64,000 bases of DNA from Mytilus edulis (lineage: Eukaryota; Mollusca; Bivalvia; Mytilida; Mytilidae): assembly GCF_963676685.1 (NCBI RefSeq), contig NC_092351.1:37376733-37440732 (forward strand). Reading direction: 5' to 3'. This document shows, piece after piece, positions 13,701-23,885 of this stretch; within the stretch, counting starts at the first letter, position 1; each line of letters starts with the position of its first letter. The notes under the pieces were generated by a model. That model saw only the letters and a program-made list of their open reading frames with translations. It was not told where the DNA came from and did not search any database. Made by a program: the position numbers and the translations under genes.

Positions 13701-16700
13701 TAGTGGTTAGTGCATCGGACTACTAACACAAAGGTTCCTGGTTCGATTCCCGTTCCGGGATGAAAATTTCAGGGACTGGATTTTCGGCTCTCCCTTGACA
13801 CCATTTGCGAGTATGGTCTTGAGGAAACGATGACAGTCCGTCGGAAGGGGACAATAAATGGCTGACCCGTGTTAAGAGAGAGCCATATCTCTTGCACTTT
13901 AAAGACACCCTTGTAGATTTCGAAAAAGAGCAGGCTAATGCCGCTACAAGGCAGCACTCGCACCCGCAAAGTGGAAATGGATTAATATAAGTTGCAATAA
14001 CTTGTTTCCAAATCCACTATAAATAAATATGTTTAAACTAACTCTATACTTAGGAAAGTTAACACAAATGAATAAATTACCAAGTCGTGTAACATCAATA
14101 AGTAGAATCGGAATTACATGTATATGCTTCATATGCTTTCAGAGAAAAATCAAAATACTTAAAGTCATAAGAAACCTCAAATAAAAAAAATAATGCATAC
14201 GTTTTTTTATAACTCAATGGATAGTTTTAATTATATAAACTTATGTACATATACTTTTTTTTAAAGTAAATTCTTTAATTTATTCATATTTAGAAGAAGT
14301 TTACTTTATTTTAATTGCAATCCCCCCCCCCCCCCCCCGACATATTTTCCGTATGCAAAGTGACCTCAGTGTGACCCATCTCGTAAAAATCCGCTGATCA
14401 CAATACGCATGGATGTCCTTTAAATAAACTATTATTCGAATTTACATGTTAAACACGTGCTCAATTTCCAGGCTTTTTTGTTGATTTTTTGTCGATTGTT
14501 GACAAACAGGTGACAATCGTTAAACTTCGGCTTCAAAACACGAACTTTAATTACCTGTCATATTTTCACAACAACACTGACCGATTGAGAAAAAAAATTA
14601 ACGATTGTACGAAATTTACACGAAAAAAATGATAAATTCGTTCACAGAAGACTAAGATTATGATGTTTGTATGCATTTGTTCAAGAATTGGAAGAACATT
14701 ATTTTTCACCGGTCACTCGTTTCTTATGACTATAAGATGTTCTACCTAAGGAAGAGATTGCCGAAGTTGTATTTTGAAAAACATTTCGGAATATTAGGTC
14801 CTTAATGTTTTTCAACTTCGTACTTTATTTGGTCTTTTAAGCGTTTCTAATTTGAGCGTCACTAGTGAGTCTTTTGTAATACAACTTTGCTGAAAAATAG
14901 AAATAGAGTTATCTTTCTTTCTACAAAAAATGTTATGTTTTTTGTAAAAAGAAAGAGCGCGCAATTGTGAGCACAGGAATATGTATCAAACTTCTTCTTA
15001 AATAATAAGATGATTTTGAATTATCTTTTTTACACCTCTGATCTCGTACATATTGTTGATCAAGCATTGTTTGCAGAAAACTAATTCTCTTAGGGACTGT
15101 TCAATATTTATCAGATGGATGGGCCGGTGCATTCTTAATATTGTTTCATTAAAAAAGTTATTGCCCATCCTTTTAAATTCTGAAAAAAAGTCCTTGCCCA
15201 TCTAAAAAAATCTATAAAAAAGTCCTTGCCCCTCTAAAACTCTATAAAGACAATCAAAAATGATTTAGGTTCTTTTTCTATCTTTAAGTTTTTAAATTTT
15301 TATGTCTTGAAATCAAAGAATAGACTTTTAATGTGTTAATACAAAATTTAAAATGTGCTAGTTAATTCTATATGTATATATCTATGTGTGTATCAGAACC
15401 ATACATTTTATTGATTTGCAAAACCAGTATGAATATACATGTACAGATTTGATTTTATATGTACAGCCTCAAATACAATATTGATTTAAAATAAAGGAAA
15501 TACTTTAAATTAAGGGACAATAACTCTTGGACTAGTAAACATATTATCATATACTGAATTACTAATTATTGTCCTAATAACAGAACATGTTTATAGTTCA
15601 AATATCAATGTCCCTTTATCTATTCTACTTTTCAAAAAAGAAATTTAATATGGTCTTTTTTAGCAAATATAGGCAGACATGTTTTTGACTTTAATGATGT
15701 AGCCTTTTTCGCCTATTAATTAATTCCCTAAATTTGACAGCTTAACACAAAACTATAAAACAACCTGGCATTCTTTAAGATCAATATATAAATGAGATAG
15801 CTGTACAGTTATATGAAAATCTAAGTTGATTTGAAAAAGTTATAAAAAAAAAATGAAAGGTGACCATCTGAACTTAGTCTAAACTTAAAATTGTAGCTTT
15901 TTTTCAACCTATTAACTAAATCCATAAAATGACAGCAAAAAACCAAAGTACTAAACAGCCTGGCATTCAGTAAGATCAATATAAAAATGATATAGCATAA
16001 GAGTTTTATGAAAATGCAAGTTGATTTGAAAAAGTTATGAAAAAAATTAAAGATGACTATCTTGAAATAACCAAAAACTGAAAATTTAAGCTTTTTCTTA
16101 AACCTTTTTATTAAATCCATAAGAATGACAGCAACACACCAAACTACCAAACATTTAGGCATTCTATAAGATCAATATATAAATGAAATAGCTGTAAAGT
16201 TTTATGAAAATCCATGTTGATTTGAAAAAGTTATAAAACATTTTAAAGATGACTATCTCGATTTAGCCTAAACTGAAAATTTGAGCTTTTTTTTTTAACC
16301 TTTTTTTAAATCCATAAGAATGACAGCAATACACCAAACTACCAACCAACCTGGCTTTCTATAAGATCAATATATAAATGAAATAGCTGTAAAGTTTTAT
16401 GAAAATCCATGTTGATTTGAAAAAGTTATAAAAATTTTTAAAGATGACTAGCTGGATTTAGCATAAACTGAAAATTTGAGTTTTTTTTATAACCTTTTTA
16501 TTAAATCCATAAGAATGACAGCAATACACCAAACTACCAATCAACCTGGCATTCTGTAAGATCAATATATAAATGAAATAGCTGTAGAGTTTTATAAAAG
16601 TCCATGTTGATTTAAAAAAGTTATAAAAAAAATCAAAGATGACTATCTAGATTCAGCCTAAACTTAAAATTTGAGCTTTTTTTTTTCTTACCTATTAATT

Positions 16701-19700
16701 AAATCTATAAATTTAACAGCAATACACCTAACTACCAAGCAACCTGGCTTTCTATAAGATCAATATATAAATGAGATAACTGTAGAGTTTTAGGAAAATC
16801 CAAGTTGATTTGAAAAAGTTAGAAAAAAATTTGAAGTTCACTATCTGAATTTAGCCTTATCTAAAAATTTGAGCTTTTTTTTCTTACCTATTACTTAAAT
16901 CCATAAATTTTACCGCAATACACCTATTAAACAATTTGGTATTCTATAAGGTCAAAATAATTTAAAAGATAGTCTGAACAGAAAATTCTAGCTTTTTATT
17001 CCTTAATTAAATCCTTAAAATTGACAGAAATGAGCCAGGCTACCAGTTTGTTGAGACATGTTTTGAGTGCCCGCAAAAGAAATATCCTACAAACCAATAA
17101 AATTGATAGCAAAATTTTTCCTATAAAATATGTTCTGGCCCATCCACTAAATATTTTTAAAAAAGTTCTTGCCCATCCAAATATTTCCACAAAAAAAGTG
17201 CTTGCCCCGCCCCATTTTGCACCGGCCCATCCATCTGATAAATATTGAACGGTCCCTTAGGTGAAATTAGCCATTGGATATACATTTTGATTATTCTTTA
17301 TCGAGTTTTTATGTGGTATAAGAAGGTGTGGTATGAGTGCCAATGTGACAACTCTCCATCCAAGTCACAATTAATAAAAGTAAACCCTTAACGGTCAAAG
17401 TACGGTCTTCAACACGGAGCCTTGGCTCACACCGAACAGCAAGCTATAAAGGACCCCAAAATTACTAGTGTAAAAACCATTCAAACGGGAAAACCAGCTG
17501 TCCAATCTATGTAAAAAACAAGAAACGAGAAACACGTATGAACCACATCAACACACGTGATCTTTTAAAGTTCACCAGACGCATCCCGTTTAATAACCAG
17601 TGCTTCGGTTCAAGTAATTCATTGTGTCTGTAAATGTCCAGTAAATAAAATCATGTAATTGCATTACGCTAAGACTTAAACTCCATCAGGCAAAGTTAAC
17701 CGCATACGGTTTTTGGCTGTTTTATTTAGGGAGTTTTTGTTTTTAAGCTCGCGGCGTTTTATATTTGTGGCTTTCCAAACTTCTGTTCTCTAACGTATTC
17801 GAATTAGTTCGTTGTCTCGAGCATATCTTATGAAGAAAAAAGTAAAATAACAAAAAACTGAACTGCAAGGGAATGCAAAACGGAAAGGCCTTTATCAAAT
17901 GGCAAAACCCAAATCGCAAACACATCTCACGAATGAAGGTTATTCAGAAACATGTGTGTGGTCTCGAGATATCCGAATATTATTTCAGAAACACGGGTTT
18001 ATGCACGGTAATCGTATATTTTACGTTTTTCTTTTTCTTTTTTGTGAGTCTAAAAGATCGATTTATTTACTGCCACGATGGTAGACAAGTATATAAACCA
18101 TCGCCGACAAGTAGAGTCAGTGGGCTTCGTCAATTGTCATTATTACTCAAACACATTTTGGTAAGATCTCAGTTGATTAAGCTCGTTTTTTTGTTATAAA
18201 AAAGGGCTCAACTCCTCCAGGTGAAGATTTCTAAACAGGCTATTCTTTACAAGTAAAGTATTTTTTTAAATTTCTCCTGATTCCCTACTATGTATTTATA
18301 CATACTCTGAGTTCGCAATAAGGCTTATTCAAGAATCGTGCTTCACACACTGTCTTTTTTTTTTTATTGTCTAATGTCTAATATTGGTACTAAACTTACC
18401 GATTGAGTTTCATTAATCTACAAAAAGTTATGCGTTTACCTTTCTACATTTGATAGAGGTATAGGGGGAGGGTTGAGATCCATAAACATGTTTAACCCCG
18501 CCGTAATTTTGCGCCTGTCCCAAGTCAGGAGCCTCTGGCCTTTGTTAGTCTTGTATGATTTTTAACCGGATTTTTGTGACAAAAATGTCGGTTATTGATT
18601 TGGTGATGTACAGCGGGCGGCCGGGCGCCGGGCAGGCTGGCGGGCGGGCGGGCGGGCGGGCGGGCGGCAATCAAATGTTGTCCGTGCATTAACTCATGAA
18701 CCGTTCAACCAAAGCTTTTAAAATTTTAATATGTTGTTACTGACAACTAAATGAAGGTCAAGTTCAATAATGGCTTTTACCGTTCAGGAGTTATGGTTCT
18801 TGAAAGTTTGAAAAATGGAGTTTTCAGTAGTGTCCGTGCATTTACGCATGAACTGTTCTACCAAAACTTCCCAAATTTTAATATATTGTTACTGATGACA
18901 AAATGGAGGTCAAGTTCAATAATGACGATTTTGACTTTTACCGTTCAGGAGTTATGGTTCTTGAAAGATCGTAAAATGGCGTTTCCATTCACGTTGTTGC
19001 ATTTACTAATGAACCATTCAATCTAAGCTTTTCAAATTTTAATATGTTGATACTGACTACAAAATGGAGGTCAAATTTGATAGTGACGATTTTCACTTTC
19101 AGCATTCATCAGTTATGGTTCTTGGGATATAGCCAGGACACAAATAAATGTTAATAAATCCGGTTTGCTGTCGTTATGACAGCCTCTTGTTAATTTTAGT
19201 GTCTTGTGTATAATTCGGAGTTTAGTATGACGTCCATGTACTAGTATACATATTTTTTAAGGGGCCAGCTGAAGGACGTCTACGGGTGCGGGAGTTTCTC
19301 GCTACATTGAAGACCCATTGGTGGCCTTCGGCTGTTGTCTGCTCTATGGTCGGGTTGTTGTCACTTTGACACATTCCCCATTCCCTTTCTCAATTTTACT
19401 ACTATCGTAGATTTGTTGTTAAACAGTAAAATGTATATGAGTACATTGCAACCGTTACCAAAACTTAAAAAAATTCATGCCTACGTACCATCCTATGTAG
19501 TCACCCTTGTCAACGGAAATTCTTTCGCTTTGTGGTATGTCCACTGTTGTATCCCCAGCCTTATCGACTGTAAGAAATAATAAACAACATAATATATGAC
19601 ACGATAAATATAGGATAGAACAACTGTGAAATAACTTCTACATGAGAAACACGACGGGTGCCACATGTGCATGGAGCAGGATCTGCTTACCCTTTCAGAG

Positions 19701-22700
19701 CACCTGAGAACACCCCCAGTTTTGAGATGGAGTTCGTGTTGCTTAGTCTTTAGTTTTCTATGTTGTGTCTTGTGTACTATTGTTTTTCTGTTTGTCTTTT
19801 TCTTTTTTAGCCATGGCGTTGTCAGTTTAGTTTCGATCTATGAGTTTGACTGTCCCTCTGGTATCTTTCGCACTCTCTTTTTTAAATAGAAATGCTGCTT
19901 ATCAAAACAAGATATACTTATTCTGGTGTTTTTTTTTCTCAATAGTAACAGTATAATGTGATATAGACCAACACGACAAACAAGAGGATAGAATTACACA
20001 CAACTCAAAAAAAAAGTTTCAATATTCAGAAAACTACATTAAAGAACATTTCATTTTTTTTTTTTAATTTCTTCTCTTATAATGCTATCACTGTATGTTT
20101 TTTCGAGACGTTGTCATTTTTATACTGACAAATGATATAAACAACAATGCTATGATCTACAAGCATATCCAAAGTGTATAAAAAGTATATTAAAACGAAA
20201 ATCACGCTAACTTTGAAATACAATTAATTTAGAACTGCATTCTTGCAATCTTTACCTTTGTAGTACGATTATTCTATCAAAAATAAAGTGAATTGTGAAA
20301 TTGAAATCTCCACTAAATTTGAACTTAGGTAGATAGTTGCCTCATTGGCAATCATGCCACATCTCCTAATTCTTATTCAAAGTTGCTTACACTTGACAAG
20401 GTTCTGTCCAATCAGAATGTAATGGTTTTTCTTGTCGGAATGTCTCCATACTTGGAATATTACTTCTCCGGGGCCTTTCGTTACAGCTCGCCATTTTTTA
20501 ATGGTACCACAACAACCGAATCTAAAAGGTCTCGATGTAGCAATAATTCCAAAACCTAAAAAATGTTCAGATATATAAACAATTTTTGTATACATCTATT
20601 CTTGAACTTCGTTATTTATTTGGCCTTTTAAACTTTTTTATGAGTCATTTGGAGAGGAAACGTGCGTCTGGCGTACACAATTTTAAAACTGGTATCTGTT
20701 ATGTGTTAATCGGTATTTTAATATCATATAAAATTATATATATGTATTTTGGCATGATCGCTTGAGTCATTAGGTGTCTTCATACACAGACAGAGAGCAT
20801 GATTCTTATCATAAAAAACACAATGTAACGCCCGGAACCTCTATATTCGAAGCCAGCACTCTAAACGACTGAGCTAAATATGTCCTCTCCTATATAGCTC
20901 AACAAATTACAGCTTGTTTAGTTTCATTTCAAATGTTTAATGCTTGATCGGTAATTTCCCTAGTATTGCGATAAAACCGATTCTATAGGGTCCGTCTTAA
21001 ACTTGCAGTGAGGTGAGAGTTTGATTTTATTTGCTCCGTGTTGAAGACCTCATTATGACTTTGAGATGAAGAACATCAATTTTTGTGTTTTTGCTGTGCA
21101 TTTACTGATTGTGTGACATGGATAGATACCCCGAATCTTTTCTTTTCTATTTTGTCGTCAAAATAAACGTGTCTAATATTCGAACGCAAGTTGCAAGACG
21201 AATGTCACTAGAACAGGTACTATTAAATATTTTAAAGCATGACTATATTGGGATATCGGTATTTAGTCAAATCTTGACATATTAGAAAACCGACATTGAT
21301 AAATAATTAAAAAAAAAACACAATGTAAAAATGTTGAGGCTTTAATTAAATCTTTACTTAGGTAATTGAATGCAAGCATAGTTTACGATCTGTATTGTGT
21401 CTTATAAATACTTTAAGAGGCATGTACAGGTACAATGTATATGGAAAGTCAAGAAGTTTATGCATTTCCCCTAGTAGGTTTAACAAGATTTCAAACAAAT
21501 ATACTTTACTATGGGTTAGCATTCATTATATCTGCAAGTATCTTATAGATTAACACATTTTGGTTAAAATGAAAATTTAGAATCTTCATTGAAGGTAGAA
21601 ACGAATGTTGTGTTAATTAATTCGTTAAATGTGTCATTTGTATGCAAGAGTGATATTCCTTTGTACTATGTTCAATACCAAAAAGTCTATCGAATCAAGG
21701 CGTGTATTGTCTCCCTTGAACATATTCCAATTTCATCTTGATGTATAGTTATTTGATTTAATTCTAAAATAACTTAAAGGTTAAACTTGCCTTTTAATTT
21801 GCCATCCAGAAATTGTTTGCCTTTAAAAGGACCATGGCCTGTGTTCTTACCACCACAATCACTTGCTGAAAATATAAACAATATATGAATTATGTAATTC
21901 TCCGAAAAAATAATGTTACTAATAAATTGTTTAAATCTTATTTTTGTCAAAAGTGCATCATCCATCTTTGTTAACCAGGTTCAAACCACCATTTTTTTTT
22001 TATTAAAATGTCCTGTACCAAGTCAAGAATATAGCAGTTGTTCTTTTTCTTTTTTATTATAACAGAGTCTTTTTCCGTTTGTGTTGGCGTTGGGTTTTGT
22101 AGCAGGTCAGTCCTTCTGTTGTCCCGTTGTACTCTTATAGTTGATGTGTTTCTCTCGGGTTTGGTCTGTGACCCAGATTTATTTCAGTTAAATCAATGTA
22201 TGACTTACTACTATTTATTTAGACAAGGAGTCAAAAAACTTTCAAAAAGCTACAATGAATCTCCCAGAGCAACTTCAGACCTGAATAGAAAGGACGTTGG
22301 AGAACATACAACACTTGTATATGATACATTTATAAAGCAGTAAGATAGGTAGTATTCCACAAAGCTATATAGAAATATTACATATGAATAAGTATACACA
22401 TTGTGGTAACTTGGGACAAAGTTGAAACGTCTTCACTTCAACAGCCATGATTGAGTGTTGGTTGCTAAACGTCCAAACAGTCAGGAAGATGATATATCAA
22501 AGTCACTTATATGACTCAACTCAAGATATGAGGTATTAAATGAAAGTAGGAATAGTGAAAAAAGGAGCAGAGACATGAAGGGAGTTGAGGTAAAACAAGA
22601 ACAACTTTCATTGCCTTACGTAAAAATGACAGATTTAAAGAATACAATGCGTATTTATCTTTACTCGGTATACGGTATCAAATTTATCCAATTACGAAGA

Positions 22701-23877
22701 CTGACTTGTTGGAGATATACAGCCTTGTATTGACAATAATACCACATCTCTTAGTCCTAAGCCAAATACATACTGTTAATGTTTAATAACGTTAAAATGG
22801 ACATAGCCAACAGAGAACTTTGACTTATTGGTTGCACTACATAGCAGAGTGAAGTTGTCCTCTGATCATTTTTTTGGTAATTGCTGTCTTATTGACCTTT
22901 GACATTTATCTCTTTTTTTTTCGGATTATAAAACTTGTTTTTTAATTATCTCTTACATACCCTATAACTCACGATAATGTAAAAAAAAGTTGTGAGAACA
23001 ATAAACCTAAGTAACCATTACGTCAGAAAACAAAGAAAAACTTAGAACCGACTCCATTTATTATCTACTGAAGACCATATGAAAATGAGAAGATGTGGAA
23101 TAATTGCCAATAAGACAAATCTCCATCAAAGACCAAATGGCAAAGAAATTAACATATTTAGGTCATTAAACTTTAAGTTCCTCTGGACTCCCATTTTAAC
23201 CTGGTCTACTTGGTCAATTATTCCAGAATGATTATATATATAAAAAGTTAAATCACAAAAATACTGAACTCCGTGGAAAATTCAAAATGGAAAGTCCCTA
23301 TTCAAATGGCAACATCAAAAGCTCAACCACATTAAATGAATGGATAACAACTGTCATATTCCTGACTTGGTACAGACATCTTTTATGTAGAAAATAGTGG
23401 ATTAAACCTGGTTTTATTGCTAATTAAACATCTCACTTATAAGACAGTTGCATAAAATATATGACACTTCGTTCCATAAAAGTTATGTAGAATGCTCATA
23501 TACGCAATACCTATGAGTCCAAAATTTGGAATGCTTATATAAATCCGATCATTGTTTTGAAAGTACAGATGTATAACCTGAAAAGTCATCATCCTTATTA
23601 TTTTAATTCATTTTTAACTCGGTTTAAGTTATGTTAAATATCAATAAAAAAAAGAGCAAGTTTTGATGAATTGGGGTAAAAAAGGTTAAAAATTGATTCC
23701 AATTTCTTATCTTGTGGAATTTCCCCCCAAAAAAGAAGCAAAGCTAGCTATCGATTGTTTCACATTTCTCACCTTGTGCAATTCCAAAGAGTAGCAAAGC
23801 TAGCAAACTATTGTTTCCCAGTTCTTACCTTGTGCAATTCCAAAGAGGAGCAAAGATACCAAAATAAGACTGAACAT
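7455..23877 (-). CDS. Gene B: single-pass membrane protein with one cadherin-like repeat (434 aa, 9 exons)
   Basis: Exons in order: 23829-23877, 21791-21865, 20391-20555, 19489-19567, 12563-12729, 11543-11728, 10786-10907, 9253-9394, 7455-7774; total 1305 bp, all phases compatible, one stop. Layout: signal peptide (1-17), an unnamed N-terminal domain with CCGTIKKWRA and QVWR (about 17-178), a cadherin-like repeat (about 179-281; APSFKNLP, YDVQGTDPDKQD, VLKIEVKDTCG), an acidic Thr/Pro stalk (282-328), a membrane span (about 334-355) and a 79-residue Lys/Thr/Ser-rich tail. The tail has no catenin-binding region that I can see, so classical cadherin function is unlikely; surface recognition or adhesion is an inference. 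Intron 2 starts with GC. It is a tandem paralog of gene A. Confidence 0.85.
7890..8092. repeat. TCGGGAT-type minisatellite with poly-C end
   Basis: Degenerate tandem of TTCGGGATnTCGGGA-like units, ending in a run of C at 8075-8088. Lies in gene B intron 8. Confidence 0.6.
8395..8680 (+). repeat. Interspersed SINE-like repeat, with poly-G tract just before it
   Basis: Same family as 18480-19410, 37487-37770 and 62830-63105 (GTCAGGAGCNTCTGGCCTTTG at one end, TTGTCTCTTTGAC near the other). A run of about 20 G precedes it at 8372-8391. Confidence 0.65.
9253..9394 (-). CDS. Gene B exon 8, Thr/Pro/Asp-rich stalk
   Basis: 142 bp, phase 0 to 1, acceptor TACCTGTAG, donor GTATGT. Encodes TDAPSVVTKAPTVPTTTPDD, then a YYNYDDDD run and a Ser/Gly/Ala-rich end. 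Low complexity, likely O-glycosylated, placed directly before the membrane span. Confidence 0.8.
10242..10540. mobile_element. Polypurine-core element with short terminal inverted repeats
   Basis: A 13-bp perfect inverted repeat, GAGGGGGAGGACA (10242-10254) and its complement (10527-10539), brackets a purine-rich core of GGAGAAAGG-like units, with an AT patch in the middle. TTGAT occurs immediately outside both ends (10237-10241 and 10541-10545), a possible 5-bp target duplication. Sits in gene B intron 7. Confidence 0.5.
10786..10907 (-). CDS. Gene B exon 7, second half of cadherin-like repeat
   Basis: 122 bp, acceptor ATTACACAG, donor GTAAGT, phase 1 to 0. Encodes VGSHVLKIEVKDTCGKNKID and ELTVEIKDDSP: the typical final strands of a cadherin repeat (V-L-x-I-x-V-x-D ... 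V-x-I-x-D). Confidence 0.85.
11320..11505 (+). repeat. Interspersed repeat (TTTGTTTTCTCATTTGAATTG family)
   Basis: Recurs at 38872-39060 and 47420-47600. Lies in the intron between gene B exons 6 and 7, just below exon 6. Confidence 0.6.
11543..11728 (-). CDS. Gene B exon 6, first half of cadherin-like repeat
   Basis: 186 bp, phase 1 to 1, donor GTAAGT. Encodes VAPSFKNLPFTKVITKAEVD, then VYDVQGTDPDKQD and YFQIRKN. P-x-F at the start of the repeat and the D-x-D (TDPDKQD) calcium-type motif in the middle match the cadherin pattern. Confidence 0.85.
12563..12729 (-). CDS. Gene B exon 5
   Basis: 167 bp, acceptor TTTTTAG, donor GTATGT, phase 2 to 1. Encodes YTVTEAFIVHEENVGSKDHH and continues to YAVEAMGEN. 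It links the N-terminal domain to the cadherin-like repeat. The intron before it is almost 7 kb and holds the mobile elements between 13.6 and 19.4 kb. Confidence 0.8.
13687..14042 (+). mobile_element. tRNA-derived SINE with 9-bp target duplication
   Basis: Pol III promoter boxes are intact: box A TGGTGTAGTGG (13696-13706) and box B GGTTCGATTCC (13740-13750), followed by a long unrelated body. TCTATACTT occurs directly on both sides (13678-13686 and 14043-14051), marking the ends. The tRNA head does not fold into a proper acceptor stem, so it is not a functional tRNA gene. Located in gene B intron 4. Confidence 0.75.
15093..17256. mobile_element. PIF/Harbinger-like DNA element (non-autonomous)
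   Basis: 39-bp terminal inverted repeats differing at one position, starting GGGAC(T/C)GTTCAATATTTATC, are flanked on both sides by TTA (15090-15092 and 17257-17259). GG-starting ends and a TTA target duplication are typical of PIF/Harbinger. No transposase frame is visible; the interior is AT-rich and largely a tandem array. Located in gene B intron 4. Confidence 0.7.
15777..17000. repeat. 195-bp tandem array inside the PIF/Harbinger-like element
   Basis: The phrase AAGATCAATATAT(A)AATGA recurs at about 15777, 15972, 16168, 16363, 16558 and 16756, with a last degenerate copy near 16948. Spacing is 192-198 bp and the copies diverge moderately. Confidence 0.75.
17316..17600 (+). repeat. Interspersed repeat (GAGTGCCAATGTGACAACTC family)
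   Basis: Long copy of a family with fragments at about 3600-3675 and 32698-32765. No coding content. Confidence 0.6.
18564..19191 (+). mobile_element. Helitron/Helentron-like non-autonomous element (628 bp)
   Basis: Starts AACCGGATTT; its perfect complement AAATCCGGTT lies near, but not at, the other end (19156-19165). A 6-bp hairpin GCTGTC-GTTAT-GACAGC (19167-19183) and the terminus CCTCTTGTT follow. Inside are a GGGC microsatellite and three diverged tandem units. It sits between TTTTT and AATTTT of a SINE-like repeat with no target duplication. Family assignment is from architecture only. Confidence 0.6.
18617..18668. repeat. (GGGC)n microsatellite
   Basis: GC-only GGGCGGGCGGGC run inside the Helitron-like element; the most GC-rich point of the window. 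Confidence 0.85.
19489..19567 (-). CDS. Gene B exon 4
   Basis: 79 bp, acceptor TTCTTACAG, phase 1 to 2, donor GTACGT. Encodes DKAGDTTVDIPQSERISVDK, then GDYIG; the last codon is completed as Trp by the first base of exon 5. Confidence 0.75.
19648..19885 (+). repeat. SINE-like repeat (GCAACACGACGGGTGCC family)
   Basis: Near full-length plus-orientation copy upstream of gene B exon 4, within intron 3. Confidence 0.7.
20391..20555 (-). CDS. Gene B exon 3, core of the N-terminal domain
   Basis: 165 bp, acceptor TTTTTTAG, donor GTAAGC, phase 1 to 1. Encodes GFGIIATSRPFRFGCCGTIK, then KWRA, GPGEVIFQVWR and LIGQN. Same length as gene A exon 3 and clearly homologous. Confidence 0.85.
21791..21865 (-). 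CDS. Gene B exon 2, GC splice donor
   Basis: 75 bp after acceptor TTTTCAG; encodes ASDCGGKNTGHGPFKGKQFL and DGKLK. The only junction that keeps the phase and the 75-bp length of gene A exon 2 is AAAG|GCAAGT, a GC donor with otherwise perfect consensus. The nearby GT (in CAAGTTTAA) would shift the frame. Confidence 0.75.
23245..23455 (+). repeat. Interspersed repeat (AATCACAAAAATACTGAACT family)
   Basis: Also at 56009-56225 and, interrupted, at 58570-58975. Lies below gene B exon 1, inside intron 1. Confidence 0.6.
23690..23835 (-). repeat. Triplicated end of gene B exon 1 with its splice donor
   Basis: The segment around CACCTTGTGCAATTCCAAAG occurs three times (about 23700-23740, 23761-23800 and the real exon end at 23821-23855). 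The middle copy keeps an intact G|GTGAGA donor 56 bp downstream of the real one. Read-through would meet a TAG before it. Confidence 0.7.
23829..23877 (-). CDS. Gene B exon 1, signal peptide
   Basis: ATG at 23877-23875, then 16 codons MFSLILVSLLLFGIAQ plus one base, donor G|GTAAGA. The hydrophobic core and small residues near the junction fit a cleavable signal. Two degraded copies of this exon end with its donor follow in intron 1 (about 23690-23810). An ATG-TAA start-stop lies just upstream at 23880-23885. Confidence 0.8.
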
Positions 23878-23879
23878 CC

Positions 23880-23885
23880 TTACAT
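23880..23885 (-). promoter_or_regulatory. ATG-TAA start-stop just upstream of gene B start codon
   Basis: Minus strand reads CAGATGTAAGGATG: a one-codon upstream frame directly before the main ATG. It matters only if transcription starts upstream; a CAG just before it could also be a 5' UTR acceptor. Confidence 0.35.

Larger units (their letters stand above)
18480..19410 (+). repeat. SINE-like repeat split by a Helitron-like insertion
   Basis: The two halves (18480-18563 and 19192-19410) together match the family copies at 8395 and 62830; the stretch 18564-19191 interrupts them cleanly. Confidence 0.7.

Noticed and set aside
13689..13760. Possible functional tRNA gene
   Set aside because: The boxes are good, but the acceptor stem does not pair and the sequence continues into a SINE body with target duplications.
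15821..16162. 113-codon minus-strand frame rich in Phe and Ile
   Set aside because: By-product of the 195-bp AT-rich tandem array.
21781..21795. Use of the GT in CAAGTTTAA as gene B exon 2 donor
   Set aside because: It would put the junction in phase 2 and break the frame into exon 3, and it is a poor donor; the GC donor fits length and phase.
22038..22343. 101-codon plus-strand frame
   Set aside because: Its first half overlaps a repeat fragment and the second half has no recognisable character or conserved splice sites.
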